From positions 1 through 64,000 of the forward strand of contig CAMPJJ010000014.1 of NCBI GenBank assembly GCA_946886855.1: a DNA stretch of 64,000 nt, written 5' to 3'. Source of the stretch: an uncultured Roseateles sp. GTDB taxonomy: Bacteria > Pseudomonadota > Gammaproteobacteria > Burkholderiales > Burkholderiaceae. Below the pieces are notes generated by a model. It searched no databases, was not told where the DNA came from, and was given only the letters and a program-made list of their open reading frames with translations. Positions 12,119 to 20,790 of the stretch are shown here, one piece after another. The position numbers were made by a program, and so were the translations under genes. The number at the start of each line of letters is the position of its first letter. Positions within the stretch are counted from its first letter, which is position 1.

Positions 12119-12143
12119 CCGAAGCGTCATGCGCCCGTTTCAC

Positions 12144-12171
12144 TTGGAGCCGCGAAAAGCCATGCTATAGT
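12144..12171 (+). promoter_or_regulatory. Sigma-70 promoter of tRNA-Ser
   Basis: TTGGAG (12144-12149) and TATAGT (12166-12171) are separated by 16 bases and lie 16 bases before the mature tRNA 5' end. Both hexamers are close to consensus and well placed. Confidence 0.75.
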
Positions 12172-12187
12172 CGCTGCTTCTCCGGTT

Positions 12188-12280
12188 GGAGACGTGACCG
12201 AGTGGCCGAAGGTGCTCCCCTGCTAAGGGAGTATGTGGGCAAAACCTGCATCGAGGGTTCGAATCCCTCCGTCTCCGCCA
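12188..12280 (+). tRNA. tRNA-Ser (anticodon GCT)
   Basis: The 93-base sequence folds as a class II tRNA. The acceptor stem is GGAGACG with CGTCTCC, the anticodon loop CTGCTAA gives GCT (12222-12224), there is a long variable arm, and the T-arm is GGGTTCGAATCCC. The 3' GCCA is encoded. The GCT anticodon reads AGC and AGT serine codons. Confidence 0.97.
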
Positions 12281-12290
12281 ACCAGATGTG

Positions 12291-12322
12291 AAACCCCCGC
12301 AGCGCAAGTTGCGGGGGTTTTT
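12291..12322 (+). terminator. Intrinsic terminator after tRNA-Ser
   Basis: The stem AAACCCCCGCA / TGCGGGGGTTT closes an 8-base loop and is followed by further T residues, starting 10 bases after the tRNA 3' end. Confidence 0.9.
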
Positions 12323-12414
12323 GCATTCCGGGGTGGTTGATTGCATTCCAGACTACTGCAGTGGGTCAGGAAAACTTTCAGTGGTGCTTGGGCGATGTGT
12401 CCTAAAGTCATCGC

Positions 12415-13056
12415 ATGTACACGCCCAAGCATTTCGATCTGCCGGACCTGTCGCATGCCCGGCTGATGATCCAGGAGCATCCGCTGGCGACGCTGATGCT
12501 GATCGATCCGACGCATGGCCTGTCCGCGACGCCGGTGCCGATGATCTGGGGTGCGCCGACCGATGCTGCCGACGGCGAGGGCTGGTGGCTCGAGGGCCAC
12601 CTGGCGCGCGCGAACCCGCATGTGGCCGCGCTGAAGTCGGAGGAACTGGGCGAGGTGCTCGTGCAGTTCAACGGTCCGGGCGCCTACATCTCGCCGAGCC
12701 ACTACGACACGCCGCTATCCGTGCCGACGTGGAACTACCTGACCCTGCAGGTCCATGGCCGCGTGCAGATCATCGACGAGGAGCACGCGAAGGATGCGCT
12801 GCTCAAGCGCCTGATCGCGACGCAGGAGCCCGACTACGCCGCGCAATGGCGCGGGTTGCCGGAAGACTTCCAACACAAGATGCTGGGCGCGATCGTCGGC
12901 TTCCGCGTGCCGGTGGCGCGCTGGACGATGAAGGCCAAGATCAGCCAGAACCGCAGCGCCGCCGAGCGCGAGCGCATCCTGGCGCATCAGGAACATCACG
13001 GCTCGCTGGAGGAACAGATCCTCGCGAGATGGGTGCGGGAACTCGCGCCGCGCTGA
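12415..13056 (+). CDS. paiB: PaiB-type FMN-binding negative transcriptional regulator
   Basis: PaiB-family proteins have an FMN-binding split-barrel fold; in Bacillus subtilis PaiB affects sporulation and protease genes. The 213-residue protein starts MYTPKHFDLPD, the family signature, and has GHLARANPH, FNGPGAYISPSHY and VPTWNYLTLQVHGRV as well as the C-terminal MKAKISQNRSAAER. It stands alone between tRNA-Ser and the small peptide genes. A TAAAGT hexamer ends six bases before the ATG and no Shine-Dalgarno is visible, so a leaderless transcript is possible. Its regulatory role here is not shown by the sequence. Confidence 0.9.
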   Translation: MYTPKHFDLPDLSHARLMIQEHPLATLMLIDPTHGLSATPVPMIWGAPTDAADGEGWWLEGHLARANPHVAALKSEELGEVLVQFNGPGAYISPSHYDTPLSVPTWNYLTLQVHGRVQIIDEEHAKDALLKRLIATQEPDYAAQWRGLPEDFQHKMLGAIVGFRVPVARWTMKAKISQNRSAAERERILAHQEHHGSLEEQILARWVRELAPR

Positions 13057-13208
13057 GCGAGGGATCGCTCACGGGGTCAGGTCTTGCCTGATCGCGCCCG
13101 ATCTGCCATCTGGGAATTTTCCGAACACGCCCAGCAACTTTGGGTCAGTGATCTTCCTCGCGTGCCCTCCTAACGTTGCGCTCTGCAACAACGCAAGGAG
13201 ATGGCGAC

Positions 13209-13475
13209 GTGTCCATGAAAGAAGACAAAGGTTGGTCCCGGCGTGAAATCCGGAACCTTCTCGTACGTTGCGCCTGGGGATTCTCAGTCGCGGCCGGGAT
13301 GAATTTCTTCTTCTTCGACAACAAGAAACCTGAGTTCGTCTTCATGGCGGGCTCGTGGTTCTGTGCCGTCTTTCTCTTGGAATCGTTGCACCGAGCATGG
13401 CGGCGTCGCCGTCATGGAACCTCTCGGCCGCTTGGTGCGAAGGGCGATCAAACCAATGGAGAAGATGATGTTTGA
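13209..13475 (+). CDS. Small two-helix membrane protein beside GG-leader peptide
   Basis: Not assignable to a known family. From a GTG at 13209, eight bases after AAGGAG (13195-13200), it encodes 88 residues. A charged N-terminus (MKEDKGWSRREIR) precedes two probable membrane helices, about LLVRCAWGFSVAAGMNFFFF and FVFMAGSWFCAVFLLESL, and a basic tail. Its end overlaps the start of the downstream GG-leader peptide, so the two are probably translated together. An immunity or export-accessory role for that peptide is a guess from context. An upstream in-frame start near 13176 is less likely because it precedes the ribosome-binding site. Confidence 0.65.
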   Translation: MSMKEDKGWSRREIRNLLVRCAWGFSVAAGMNFFFFDNKKPEFVFMAGSWFCAVFLLESLHRAWRRRRHGTSRPLGAKGDQTNGEDDV

Positions 13476-13650
13476 AGTGCTGACCGAAGAAGAGATCGAT
13501 AGCGTGTCCGGAGGCATGGGCAACGGAGGCGGCGGTCCGATGAAGGTCTCTCAGCTTGACAAGGCATCCGGCCTGAGCTCTTGCGGCGAGGGCATTCTTG
13601 GCGGACTGAGCGGAAGCCTGTGTGATGCGCTGACCCAACGCGGGCCATGA
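13456..13650 (+). CDS. Double-glycine-leader peptide, putative class II bacteriocin/microcin precursor
   Basis: The 64-residue product (60 if started at 13468) has a leader ending LTEEEIDSVSGG. This fits the double-glycine consensus recognised by C39-peptidase ABC exporters. The predicted 44-residue core is glycine-rich (MGNGGGG), contains two cysteines (SSCGEG and GSLCDAL) and ends QRGP. GGAGA at 13459-13463 suits the ATG at 13468; the ATG at 13456 is also possible. It overlaps the membrane-protein gene and is closed by a strong terminator. No exporter gene is seen in the window. Function as a bacteriocin is inferred from the leader only. Confidence 0.7.
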   Translation: MEKMMFEVLTEEEIDSVSGGMGNGGGGPMKVSQLDKASGLSSCGEGILGGLSGSLCDALTQRGP

Positions 13651-13654
13651 AAAC

Positions 13655-13679
13655 GAAGGCCCGCTGCAAGCGGGCCTTC
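13655..13679. terminator. Bidirectional terminator between peptide gene and ETF-QO
   Basis: A perfect 10-bp stem GAAGGCCCGC / GCGGGCCTTC with loop TGCAA starts four bases after the peptide stop and lies 36 bases beyond the end of the convergent ETF-QO gene. Confidence 0.85.
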
Positions 13680-13714
13680 TTCGTCGAGCGATGCGGCTGT
13701 GAAGCCGCCATCGA

Positions 13715-15400
13715 TCACATGCTCACATAGTTCGGCCCGCCGCCGCCTTCTGGCGTGACCCAGACGATGTTCTGGGTCGGGTCCTTGATGTCGCAGGTCT
13801 TGCAGTGCACGCAGTTCTGCGCGTTGATCTGCAGGCGCTCGACGTTGTCGTCGCTCTTCACGAACTCGTAGACACCGGCCGGGCAGTAGCGGGCTTCAGG
13901 ACCGGCGTACTTCGCCAGGTTGACCTGCACCGGCACGCTGTTGTCCTTCAGCGTCAGGTGGGCCGGCTGGTTCTCCTCATGGTTCGTGTTGGACACGAAC
14001 ACCGACGACAGGCGGTCGAAGGTCAGCTTCCCATCGGGCTTCGGATAACTGATCTTCGGCATCTCCGACGCGGGACGCAGGAAGACGTGATCGGGCTTGT
14101 CGCGATGCAGCGTCCACGGCGGGCGCTTGATGCCGAGCTTGGGCAGCAGCCATTGCTCGATGCCCGTCATCAGCGTGCCGACGGTGTTGCCCTTCTTGAA
14201 CCAGGTCTTGAAGTTGCGCGACTGGTCCAGCTCCTCGCGCAGCCAGCTCTTCTCGAACGCGGCCGGGTAGGCGCTCAGTTCGTCGAACGAGCGGCCCGCG
14301 GCCAGCGCCTCGGCGATGGCGTCGGCGCACATCATCCCGGACTTGATCGCGGCATGGCTGCCCTTGATGCGCGCGGCGTTCAGGTAGCCGGCGTCGTCGC
14401 CGACCAGCGCGCCGCCCGGGAAGACCTGCTTGGGCAGGCTCAACAGACCGCCGGCCGTGATCGCGCGGGCGCCGTAGCCCAGGCGCTTGCCGCCCTCGAT
14501 GTGCTTGCGGATCGCGGGGTGGGTCTTCCAGCGCTGCATTTCCTCGAACGGCGACAGCCACGGGTTCTGGTAGTCGAGACCGACCACGAAGCCCAGCGTC
14601 ACCTTGTTGCCTTCGAGGTGGTACAGGAAGCCGCCGCCGTAGGTCTCGCTGTCCATCGGCCAGCCGGCGGTGTGCACCACCAGGCCGGGCTGCGCCTTGT
14701 CGGCCGGCACTTCCCACAGCTCCTTGATGCCGATGCCGTAGGTCTGCGGATCCTTGCCGGCGTCGAGCTGGAACTTCGCGATCAGCTGCTTGCCCAGGTG
14801 GCCGCGCGAGCCTTCCGCGAAGATGGTGTATTTGCCGTGCAGCGCCATGCCGAGCTGGAAGCCCTCATGCGGCTCGCCATCCTTGCCCACGCCCACGTTG
14901 CCCGTGGCGACGCCCTTCACGCGGCCCTGCTCGTCGTAGACGACCTCGGCAGCGGCGAAGCCGGCGAAGATCTCCACGCCCAGCGCCTCGGCCTGCTGCG
15001 CCAGCCACTTGGTGACGTTGCCCAGCGAGATGACGTAGTTGCCGTGGTTGTGGAAGCAGCCGGGGATCAGGAACTGCGGCGTGGCCTTCGCGCCGGACTC
15101 GGACAGGAACAGCACCTCGTCGCCGGTGACCGGCTGGCTCAGCGGGGCGCCGAGTTCCTTCCAGTTGGGGAACAGCTCGGTGAGCGCGCGCGGATCCATG
15201 ACCGCGCCCGACAGGATGTGGGCGCCGGCCTCCGAGCCCTTCTCGAGCACCACCACCGAGATCTCCTGGCCCTTCTCCGCGGCGATCTGCTTCAGGCGGA
15301 TCGCGGTGGCCAGGCCGGCGGGACCGCCGCCGACGACCACGACGTCGTAGTCCATGCTGTCACGCGGACCGTACTGGGCGATGAGTTCTTCGGAGGTCAT
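13715..15400 (-). CDS. Electron transfer flavoprotein-ubiquinone oxidoreductase
   Basis: ETF-QO passes electrons from reduced electron transfer flavoprotein to ubiquinone in the inner membrane, linking acyl-CoA and amino-acid dehydrogenases to respiration. The 561-residue protein has an N-terminal FAD motif VVVVGGGPAGLATAIRL, the GDDAGYLNAARIKGSHAAIKSG segment, and C-terminal [4Fe-4S] cysteines in RYCPAG and CVHCKTCDIKDP. The ATG at 15400 is preferred over 15406 because AAGGA then sits five bases upstream. No etfAB genes lie nearby. Confidence 0.94.
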   Translation of the reverse strand: MTSEELIAQYGPRDSMDYDVVVVGGGPAGLATAIRLKQIAAEKGQEISVVVLEKGSEAGAHILSGAVMDPRALTELFPNWKELGAPLSQPVTGDEVLFLSESGAKATPQFLIPGCFHNHGNYVISLGNVTKWLAQQAEALGVEIFAGFAAAEVVYDEQGRVKGVATGNVGVGKDGEPHEGFQLGMALHGKYTIFAEGSRGHLGKQLIAKFQLDAGKDPQTYGIGIKELWEVPADKAQPGLVVHTAGWPMDSETYGGGFLYHLEGNKVTLGFVVGLDYQNPWLSPFEEMQRWKTHPAIRKHIEGGKRLGYGARAITAGGLLSLPKQVFPGGALVGDDAGYLNAARIKGSHAAIKSGMMCADAIAEALAAGRSFDELSAYPAAFEKSWLREELDQSRNFKTWFKKGNTVGTLMTGIEQWLLPKLGIKRPPWTLHRDKPDHVFLRPASEMPKISYPKPDGKLTFDRLSSVFVSNTNHEENQPAHLTLKDNSVPVQVNLAKYAGPEARYCPAGVYEFVKSDDNVERLQINAQNCVHCKTCDIKDPTQNIVWVTPEGGGGPNYVSM

Positions 15401-15633
15401 GGTCATCCTTGCTCGTTCTAGTCAGAGTCCTGGCCGTGCACGCGCGGATCGGCGGGGGCCGGCTCGCTGTCTGGCTGGGGCGGTTTGCGGCGCATTCTAG
15501 CCGTGTGATGGGAAAAAAAGAACGATCGTGCTTTTTATGGGCAAGGGGCGCGCCTTGCCCCGAACGGGAGGCGGCGTGAAACGGGGCATCGCCGTACGAT
15601 GCGGCGCGACACCCGACCCATTTCGAGGACCCC

Positions 15634-16035
15634 ATGAGCATTCACGTTCAACGCGACAAGACCGGCCCGATGCGCCAGACGGTGAGCATCCGCAACCATG
15701 TGCTGACGGCGGACCAGTCCGTCGAAGGCGGCGGCGAGGATGCCGGCCCCGACGCGCACGAGCTCTACGACGCCGCGCTGGCGTCCTGCAAGGCGCTGAC
15801 GGTGCTCTGGTACGCGCGGCGCAAGGGCATGGCGCTGGAGGACGTGCTGGTGGACGTGGAGAGCGACGGCTCGCAGGAGCGGCAGGGCCTCTACAAGCTG
15901 AAGGCCTCGCTGACCTTCGTCGGCAACCTGAGCGACGAGGAACGTCAGCAGCTGCTCGCCGTGGCCGACAAGTGCCCGGTGCACAAGCTGATGACGCAGG
16001 TGAAGACGGAGATTGAAACGGTGATGGCCGGTTGA
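15634..16035 (+). CDS. OsmC/Ohr-family protein
   Basis: The OsmC fold reduces organic hydroperoxides using two cysteines. The 133-residue protein has both expected cysteines, in DAALASCKALTV and ADKCPVHKLM, and the HELYDAALASC context of the family. It reads closer to YhfA/OsmC-like proteins than to Ohr. It stands alone, divergent from ETF-QO. Detoxification of fatty-acid hydroperoxides is plausible but inferred from the family. Confidence 0.88.
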   Translation: MSIHVQRDKTGPMRQTVSIRNHVLTADQSVEGGGEDAGPDAHELYDAALASCKALTVLWYARRKGMALEDVLVDVESDGSQERQGLYKLKASLTFVGNLSDEERQQLLAVADKCPVHKLMTQVKTEIETVMAG

Positions 16036-16135
16036 AGGCTGCTGAGGCCCCGGGATCATCATCGGGGCGGGTCTTGCGTGCTATCGTCATCGGCACTTGT
16101 CCGGTCACACGAGAAGTTTTGCGAGAGACCTTGCC

Positions 16136-16918
16136 ATGAGCTACAGCATCGATCTGGAGGGCCGGGTGGCCCTCGTCACGGGCGCGTCCAGCGGATTGGG
16201 CGCGCAGTTCGCCAGGACCCTGGCGAAGTCGGGCGCCTGCGTGGTGCTGGCGGCCAGACGCGTGGACCGCCTGAAGGACCTTCGCGCGGAGATCGAGGCC
16301 GGCGGCGGCGACGCGCATGTGGTGCAGATGGACGTCACCGACCTGGAGAGCATCGCCGCGGCGGTGGCGCGGGCGGAGACGGAAGTCGGCACGCTGGACA
16401 TCCTGATCAACAACTCCGGCGTGAGCACGACCCAGCGTCTGGTCGACGTGTCGCCGGAGGATTTCGACTTCGTGATGGACACCAACGTGCGCGGCGCGTT
16501 CTTCGTCGCGCAGGAAGTGGGCAAGCGCATGCTGGCGCGGGCGCGCGGCGCGGCGCCGGGCACGTACACGGGCGGGCGCATCGTCAACATCGCGTCGATG
16601 GCGGGGCTGCGGGTGCTGTCGCAGATCGGCGTCTATGCGATGAGCAAGGCGGCGGTCATCCACATGACCAAGGCGATGGCGCTGGAGTGGGGCAAGTTCG
16701 ACATCAACGTCAACGCCATCTGCCCCGGCTACATCGACACGGAGATCAACCACCACCACTGGCAGACCGACCAGGGCCGCAAGCTGGTGGAGCTGCTGCC
16801 GCGCAAGCGCGTGGGCACGCCGCAGGACCTGGACACGACGCTGCTGATGCTGTGCGCGAAGGAAAGCCGCTTCATCAACGGCGCGGTCATCCAGGCGGAC
16901 GACGGATTCGGAGTTTGA
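16136..16918 (+). CDS. SDR-family NAD(P)-dependent oxidoreductase
   Basis: The 260-residue classical short-chain dehydrogenase has the cofactor motif TGASSGLG near residue 18, NNSG in place of the usual NNAG, and the catalytic YAMSK (Tyr167, Lys171). The C-terminus INGAVIQADDGFGV is typical. The substrate cannot be named; family members include 3-oxoacyl-ACP and hydroxyacyl dehydrogenases. The ATG at 16136 gives the standard N-terminus MSYSIDLEGRVALVTG; a TTG at 16097 would add 13 residues. yceH follows 16 bases downstream. Confidence 0.88.
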   Translation: MSYSIDLEGRVALVTGASSGLGAQFARTLAKSGACVVLAARRVDRLKDLRAEIEAGGGDAHVVQMDVTDLESIAAAVARAETEVGTLDILINNSGVSTTQRLVDVSPEDFDFVMDTNVRGAFFVAQEVGKRMLARARGAAPGTYTGGRIVNIASMAGLRVLSQIGVYAMSKAAVIHMTKAMALEWGKFDINVNAICPGYIDTEINHHHWQTDQGRKLVELLPRKRVGTPQDLDTTLLMLCAKESRFINGAVIQADDGFGV

Positions 16919-16934
16919 GGAAAGAAGCGAGCCG

Positions 16935-17582
16935 ATGGCTGTGAGAGAACTGAGCGCGCTGGAAGCGCGCGTGCTGGCGGTGCTGGTGGAGAAGGAATCC
17001 ACGGTGCCGGACAGCTACCCGATGTCGTTGAACAGCCTGACCTTGGGCGTGAACCAGAAGACCGCGCGCGATCCGGTGATGAATGCGAGCGAGTCGGATG
17101 TCGCCGCGGTGCTGGACGAGTTGAAGGCGATGAGCCTGGTCAACACGGTGAGCGGCAGCCGCGTGGCGCGCTTCGAGCACAACATGAAGCGGGTGCTGGG
17201 CGTGCCGGGGCAGGCCGAGGCGCTGCTGACCGTGCTGATCCTGCGCGGTCCGCAGACCTCGGCGGAGTTGCGGCTGAACTGCGAGCGCATCCACCGCTTC
17301 GCGGACGTGTCGTCGGTGGAGGGATTCCTCGACGAGCTCGCGGCGCGCGAGCCCGCGCTGGCGGTGAAGCTGGCCAAGGCGCCCGGCGCGCGTGAGGCGC
17401 GATGGGCGCATCTGCTGAGCGGCGAGCCGGCGATGCCGGTGTACGTGGCCTCGGCGGCTTCGTCGAGCGCGAGCTCATCCTCCAACAGCGCGCGCGACGA
17501 AGAGATCGCGGCGTTGCGCGCCGAGGTCGAGCAGTTGAAGGCGGCCGTCGCGCGCATCCAATCGGAGTTGGGGTTGGTCTGA
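16935..17582 (+). CDS. yceH: YceH-family (DUF480) protein
   Basis: The 215-residue protein matches the YceH family: two winged-helix domains with the conserved LEARVLAVLVEKESTVPDSYPMSLN start, TLGVNQKTARDPVM, LRGPQTSAELRLNCERIHRFAD, and a C-terminal coiled coil (IAALRAEVEQLKAAVARIQSEL) after a serine-rich linker. The biological role of the family is not established. It probably shares a transcript with the SDR gene and ends 15 bases from the convergent LysR gene, with no clear terminator between. Confidence 0.9.
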   Translation: MAVRELSALEARVLAVLVEKESTVPDSYPMSLNSLTLGVNQKTARDPVMNASESDVAAVLDELKAMSLVNTVSGSRVARFEHNMKRVLGVPGQAEALLTVLILRGPQTSAELRLNCERIHRFADVSSVEGFLDELAAREPALAVKLAKAPGAREARWAHLLSGEPAMPVYVASAASSSASSSSNSARDEEIAALRAEVEQLKAAVARIQSELGLV

Positions 17583-17597
17583 GCTTGCGGGCCGGGT

Positions 17598-18479
17598 TCA
17601 TCGATCCCAGACGCTGCGGATCATCAGCGTCAAGGCGGTCGTCAAGGGATCGCGGGCGCCTTCGGCCGAGGTCACGAGATAGAGCTCGGCATCGAGCTGG
17701 GCGAGTCCCCACACCAGCCAGTCCTGACGCTCGACGCCACGGACGGCGACCTCTTCGCGAAGCAGCACGCATCCGCTGCCGGCCCGTACATAGGCCTCCA
17801 GGCCGCTGGTTTCCTCGACCTGCGTGACCACCCGCGGCGCGAGCCCCTGGCGCTCGAACAGCATCCGCATCATCTGGTGGATGTGGGAACCGGCGAGTCC
17901 GTCGACCCACGGCAGATCGGCCAGGGCGCGCCAGCCGCCCATCTGGATCGCCGAGGCCAGGCGGCCCGGCACCGCCACCCGATAGGTCACCGAGCGCAGG
18001 GACACCCACTGCAGATCCCGCGGCGGATTCGGACCGATGTAGTAGCCCGCGGCCAGCGTGCCGGCGCGGATCAGGTCCAGCAGTTGCACCGACGTGTAGC
18101 TGCGCGTCCGCAGCTCCACCAGCGGCAGCGCGTCCTGGACGCGTGCCGTCATCTCCCCGAGGCGAAGGAAGTCCGCGGGCTCGCTCGGCAATCCGAAGTC
18201 GAAGCGTCCGGTCAGCTCGCCTTTCATCTGCCGGGCGGTCGAGCTCAGCTCGCTGCCCGCCGCCAGCAGCTGCTCCGCCTTGGGCAGCAGCAGTTCCCCC
18301 GCGCGGGTGAGCGTCAGGCGGCCGGCGCCGCGATCGAACAGCGTGACGCCCAGGCTCTGCTCCAGGCTCTTGAGCTGGGCGGTCACGGCGGGCTGGGTGA
18401 CGCACAGCGCTTCCGCGGCCTTGGTGACGTTGCCGATGCGCGCCACCGTCACAAAGGCCCGCACTTGGTAGAACTCCAT
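17598..18479 (-). CDS. LysR-type regulator at the end of the ABC importer operon
   Basis: The 293-residue protein has the LysR winged helix (AEALCVTQPAVTAQLKSLEQSLG, residues about 22-45) and a substrate-binding effector domain. It begins 20 bases after the stop of the second ABC ATPase, on the same strand, so it is probably the last gene of the importer operon and may control it in response to the imported compound. LysR genes are more often divergent from their targets, so this placement is unusual. No operator is assigned. Confidence 0.88.
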   Translation of the reverse strand: MEFYQVRAFVTVARIGNVTKAAEALCVTQPAVTAQLKSLEQSLGVTLFDRGAGRLTLTRAGELLLPKAEQLLAAGSELSSTARQMKGELTGRFDFGLPSEPADFLRLGEMTARVQDALPLVELRTRSYTSVQLLDLIRAGTLAAGYYIGPNPPRDLQWVSLRSVTYRVAVPGRLASAIQMGGWRALADLPWVDGLAGSHIHQMMRMLFERQGLAPRVVTQVEETSGLEAYVRAGSGCVLLREEVAVRGVERQDWLVWGLAQLDAELYLVTSAEGARDPLTTALTLMIRSVWDR

Positions 18480-18499
18480 GGCTCAGGCGCGACACGCGG

Positions 18500-19585
18500 T
18501 CATTGCCCGTAGACCCGGACCAGCGAGGGATCGATGCCGACCGAGACGCGGCCGCCCTGCGCAAACTTGGACAGCCCCGCCTGGTGGGGCTGATCCACGG
18601 CCAGCACCTGCTCGCCGACCTGCACGCGGTAGCGCGCGAACTCGCCGTGGAACTCCACCGCCTCGACGATGCCGGGCAACCAGGAGAACCGGGCATCGAG
18701 GTGCGCGTCGGCGACGTCCAGGCGGATCGCCTGCGGCCGGATCGCCGCGATGGCCCGACGGCCTTCCGCCACGTCGGTCTCGACGCTGATGACGATGTCG
18801 CCCCATCCCGGAATGCCCAGCCGGACGGCGCGCCCGCGGTTGGCGCGCACTATGCCTTCCAGCAGGTTCATCGTGCCGACGAAGCCGGCGACGAAGGGGG
18901 TCGCCGGGTAGTCGTACAGGACGATCGGCGTGCCGACCTGCTGGACGATGCCCCGGTCGAGCACGGCGATCCGGTCCGCGCTGGTCATGGCCTCCTCCTG
19001 GTCATGGGTCACGAAGATCGTCGTGATCCCCAGACGCCGCTGGAGCTTGAGGAGTTCCCGGCGCATCTGCACCCGCAGGGACCGGTCGAGGTTGGACAGC
19101 GGCTCGTCCAGCAGCAGCACCTGCGGCTCGGTCACCAGGGTCCTCGCCAGCGCCACCCGCTGCTGCTGTCCGCCTGACAGCTCCCACGGACTGCGATGGC
19201 CCAGACCGCCGAGCTCGACCTGATCGAGCACTTCGGAGACCCGCTCGTCGATCAGCCTGCGGGCCAGCCCGCGCTCGACCAGACCGAAAGCGACGTTCTC
19301 CCGCACGTTCAGGTGGGGCCACAACGCATAGTTCTGGAACACCATGCCCACGCGCCGTCCCCACGCCGGTTCGTCCACGAGTTCCCGACCGTCGATGAAG
19401 AGCCGCCCCTGCTGGTGTTGAAGGAATCCGGCGATGACCCGCAGCAAGGTGGACTTGCCGGAACCGGACGGTCCCAGCAGCGCAAAGAATTCACCCGGCG
19501 CGATGTCCAGCGTGACGCCGTCCAGCACGGTCACCTTGCCGTAGGAGAGGCGCAACTCTTCGCATCTGACGCTGACGCTGTTCAT
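18500..19585 (-). CDS. ABC transporter ATP-binding protein (FbpC/PotA-like), copy 2
   Basis: The 361-residue ATPase has Walker A LLGPSGSGKST, Q-loop MVFQNYALWPH, signature LSGGQQQR, Walker B VLLLDEPLSNLD and switch histidine VTHDQEEAM, then a C-terminal TOBE domain. It has the same length as the ATPase gene immediately upstream and is similar throughout, including DRSLRVQMRRELLKLQRRLGITTIF, so the two are a tandem duplication. The start at 19585 gives the usual family N-terminus; 94 bases separate it from copy 1. Confidence 0.92.
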   Translation of the reverse strand: MNSVSVRCEELRLSYGKVTVLDGVTLDIAPGEFFALLGPSGSGKSTLLRVIAGFLQHQQGRLFIDGRELVDEPAWGRRVGMVFQNYALWPHLNVRENVAFGLVERGLARRLIDERVSEVLDQVELGGLGHRSPWELSGGQQQRVALARTLVTEPQVLLLDEPLSNLDRSLRVQMRRELLKLQRRLGITTIFVTHDQEEAMTSADRIAVLDRGIVQQVGTPIVLYDYPATPFVAGFVGTMNLLEGIVRANRGRAVRLGIPGWGDIVISVETDVAEGRRAIAAIRPQAIRLDVADAHLDARFSWLPGIVEAVEFHGEFARYRVQVGEQVLAVDQPHQAGLSKFAQGGRVSVGIDPSLVRVYGQ

Positions 19586-19679
19586 GCGTGTCGCTCGTTG
19601 ACGGCCCGTGATGTCGATCATCGGACGCCGGCCGCGTAGTGTGGACGAAGCGGACGGCCCGCTCTACCCGGGTCATTGC

Positions 19680-20765
19680 TCATGCCGGCAGCATGCGCGC
19701 CTGGGAGCGTTCCAGTCCCACGCCCACCTTGCTGCCGGGAGAGAACTTGCGCAAGCCGGCGTGGTGCGGCTGATCGACGGCCACCAGCTGCGAGCCCACC
19801 CGCACCTGGTAACGCGTGGACTCTCCCAGGAACTCGCTGGACGCCACGACCCCGTTCATCCAGAAGAGGCGCGGGTCGGCGATGTCCGACGCGGCGTGGA
19901 TGTGCAGCACATGGGGCCGGACGCTCAGCACCGCCCGGTCGCCGGCCGGCGGCCGACCGTCCATCGGGACCTCGATGTCGCCGACGCCGTCGATGTCGAG
20001 CGTCAGCCCGCGCTCCTTGCGGGCGCGCACGGTGCCGCGCAGCAGATTCATGGTGCCGACGAAGCCCGCGACGAACTCATTGGCCGGGAAGTCGAACAGC
20101 TCGGTCGGCGTCCCCACCTGCTGGACGACGCCCTTGTCGAGCACCGCCATGCGATCGGCCGTCGTCATGGCCTCTTCCTGATCATGGGTCACGAAGATGG
20201 TCGTGATGCCCAGGCGCCGCTGCAGCGCCAGCAGTTCCTGACGCATCTGCACGCGCAATGACTTGTCCAGGTTGGACAGGGGCTCGTCCAGCAGCAGCAC
20301 TTGCGGTTCGATCACGAGGGTGCGCGCCAGCGCGACCCGCTGCTGCTGCCCGCCGGAGAGCTGACCGGGGCGCCGCTTCGCGAGGTCCTGCAGGCCCACC
20401 AGCGCCAGGGCGGCTTCGACCTTGCGGGCCAGGGCGTCGCGTGGGACGCGGCGCTCCACCAGGCCGAACGCGACGTTGTCCCAGACGGTCATGTGGGGCC
20501 ACAGCGCATAGCTCTGGAACACCATCCCGATGTTGCGCTGCCAGGGCGCGGTCCCGGTGAGATCGAGCCCGTCGATGAGCAACTGCCCCTGCTGGTGCTG
20601 GTTGAATCCCGCGATCACGCGCAACAGCGTGGATTTGCCTGAACCCGACGGTCCGAGCAGCGCGAAGAACTCGCCGGGGCGGACGTCGACGTCGACGTCC
20701 TTCAGCACCTCGTTGCGGCCATAGGCCAGCCGGATGCCGCGGCATTGGACACTGATCTTCTTCAT
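19680..20765 (-). CDS. ABC transporter ATP-binding protein (FbpC/PotA-like), copy 1
   Basis: The 361-residue ATPase has Walker A LLGPSGSGKST, MVFQSYALWPH, LSGGQQQR, LLLDEPLSNLDKSL and VTHDQEEAM, followed by a TOBE domain. GGAG lies seven bases before the ATG at 20765. It follows the permease gene by 25 bases and should energise the importer from the cytoplasmic side. Members of this group serve ferric-ion, phosphonate, putrescine or phosphoglycerate-type importers; the substrate is not fixed by the ATPase. Confidence 0.93.
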   Translation of the reverse strand: MKKISVQCRGIRLAYGRNEVLKDVDVDVRPGEFFALLGPSGSGKSTLLRVIAGFNQHQQGQLLIDGLDLTGTAPWQRNIGMVFQSYALWPHMTVWDNVAFGLVERRVPRDALARKVEAALALVGLQDLAKRRPGQLSGGQQQRVALARTLVIEPQVLLLDEPLSNLDKSLRVQMRQELLALQRRLGITTIFVTHDQEEAMTTADRMAVLDKGVVQQVGTPTELFDFPANEFVAGFVGTMNLLRGTVRARKERGLTLDIDGVGDIEVPMDGRPPAGDRAVLSVRPHVLHIHAASDIADPRLFWMNGVVASSEFLGESTRYQVRVGSQLVAVDQPHHAGLRKFSPGSKVGVGLERSQARMLPA

Positions 20766-20790
20766 GGTTGCACTCCAGTTCAAAAGGGGC

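Noticed and set aside
12188..12280. Integration site at tRNA-Ser with an island downstream
   Set aside because: No integrase gene and no repeated tRNA 3' end were seen downstream; the small peptide genes alone are not enough.
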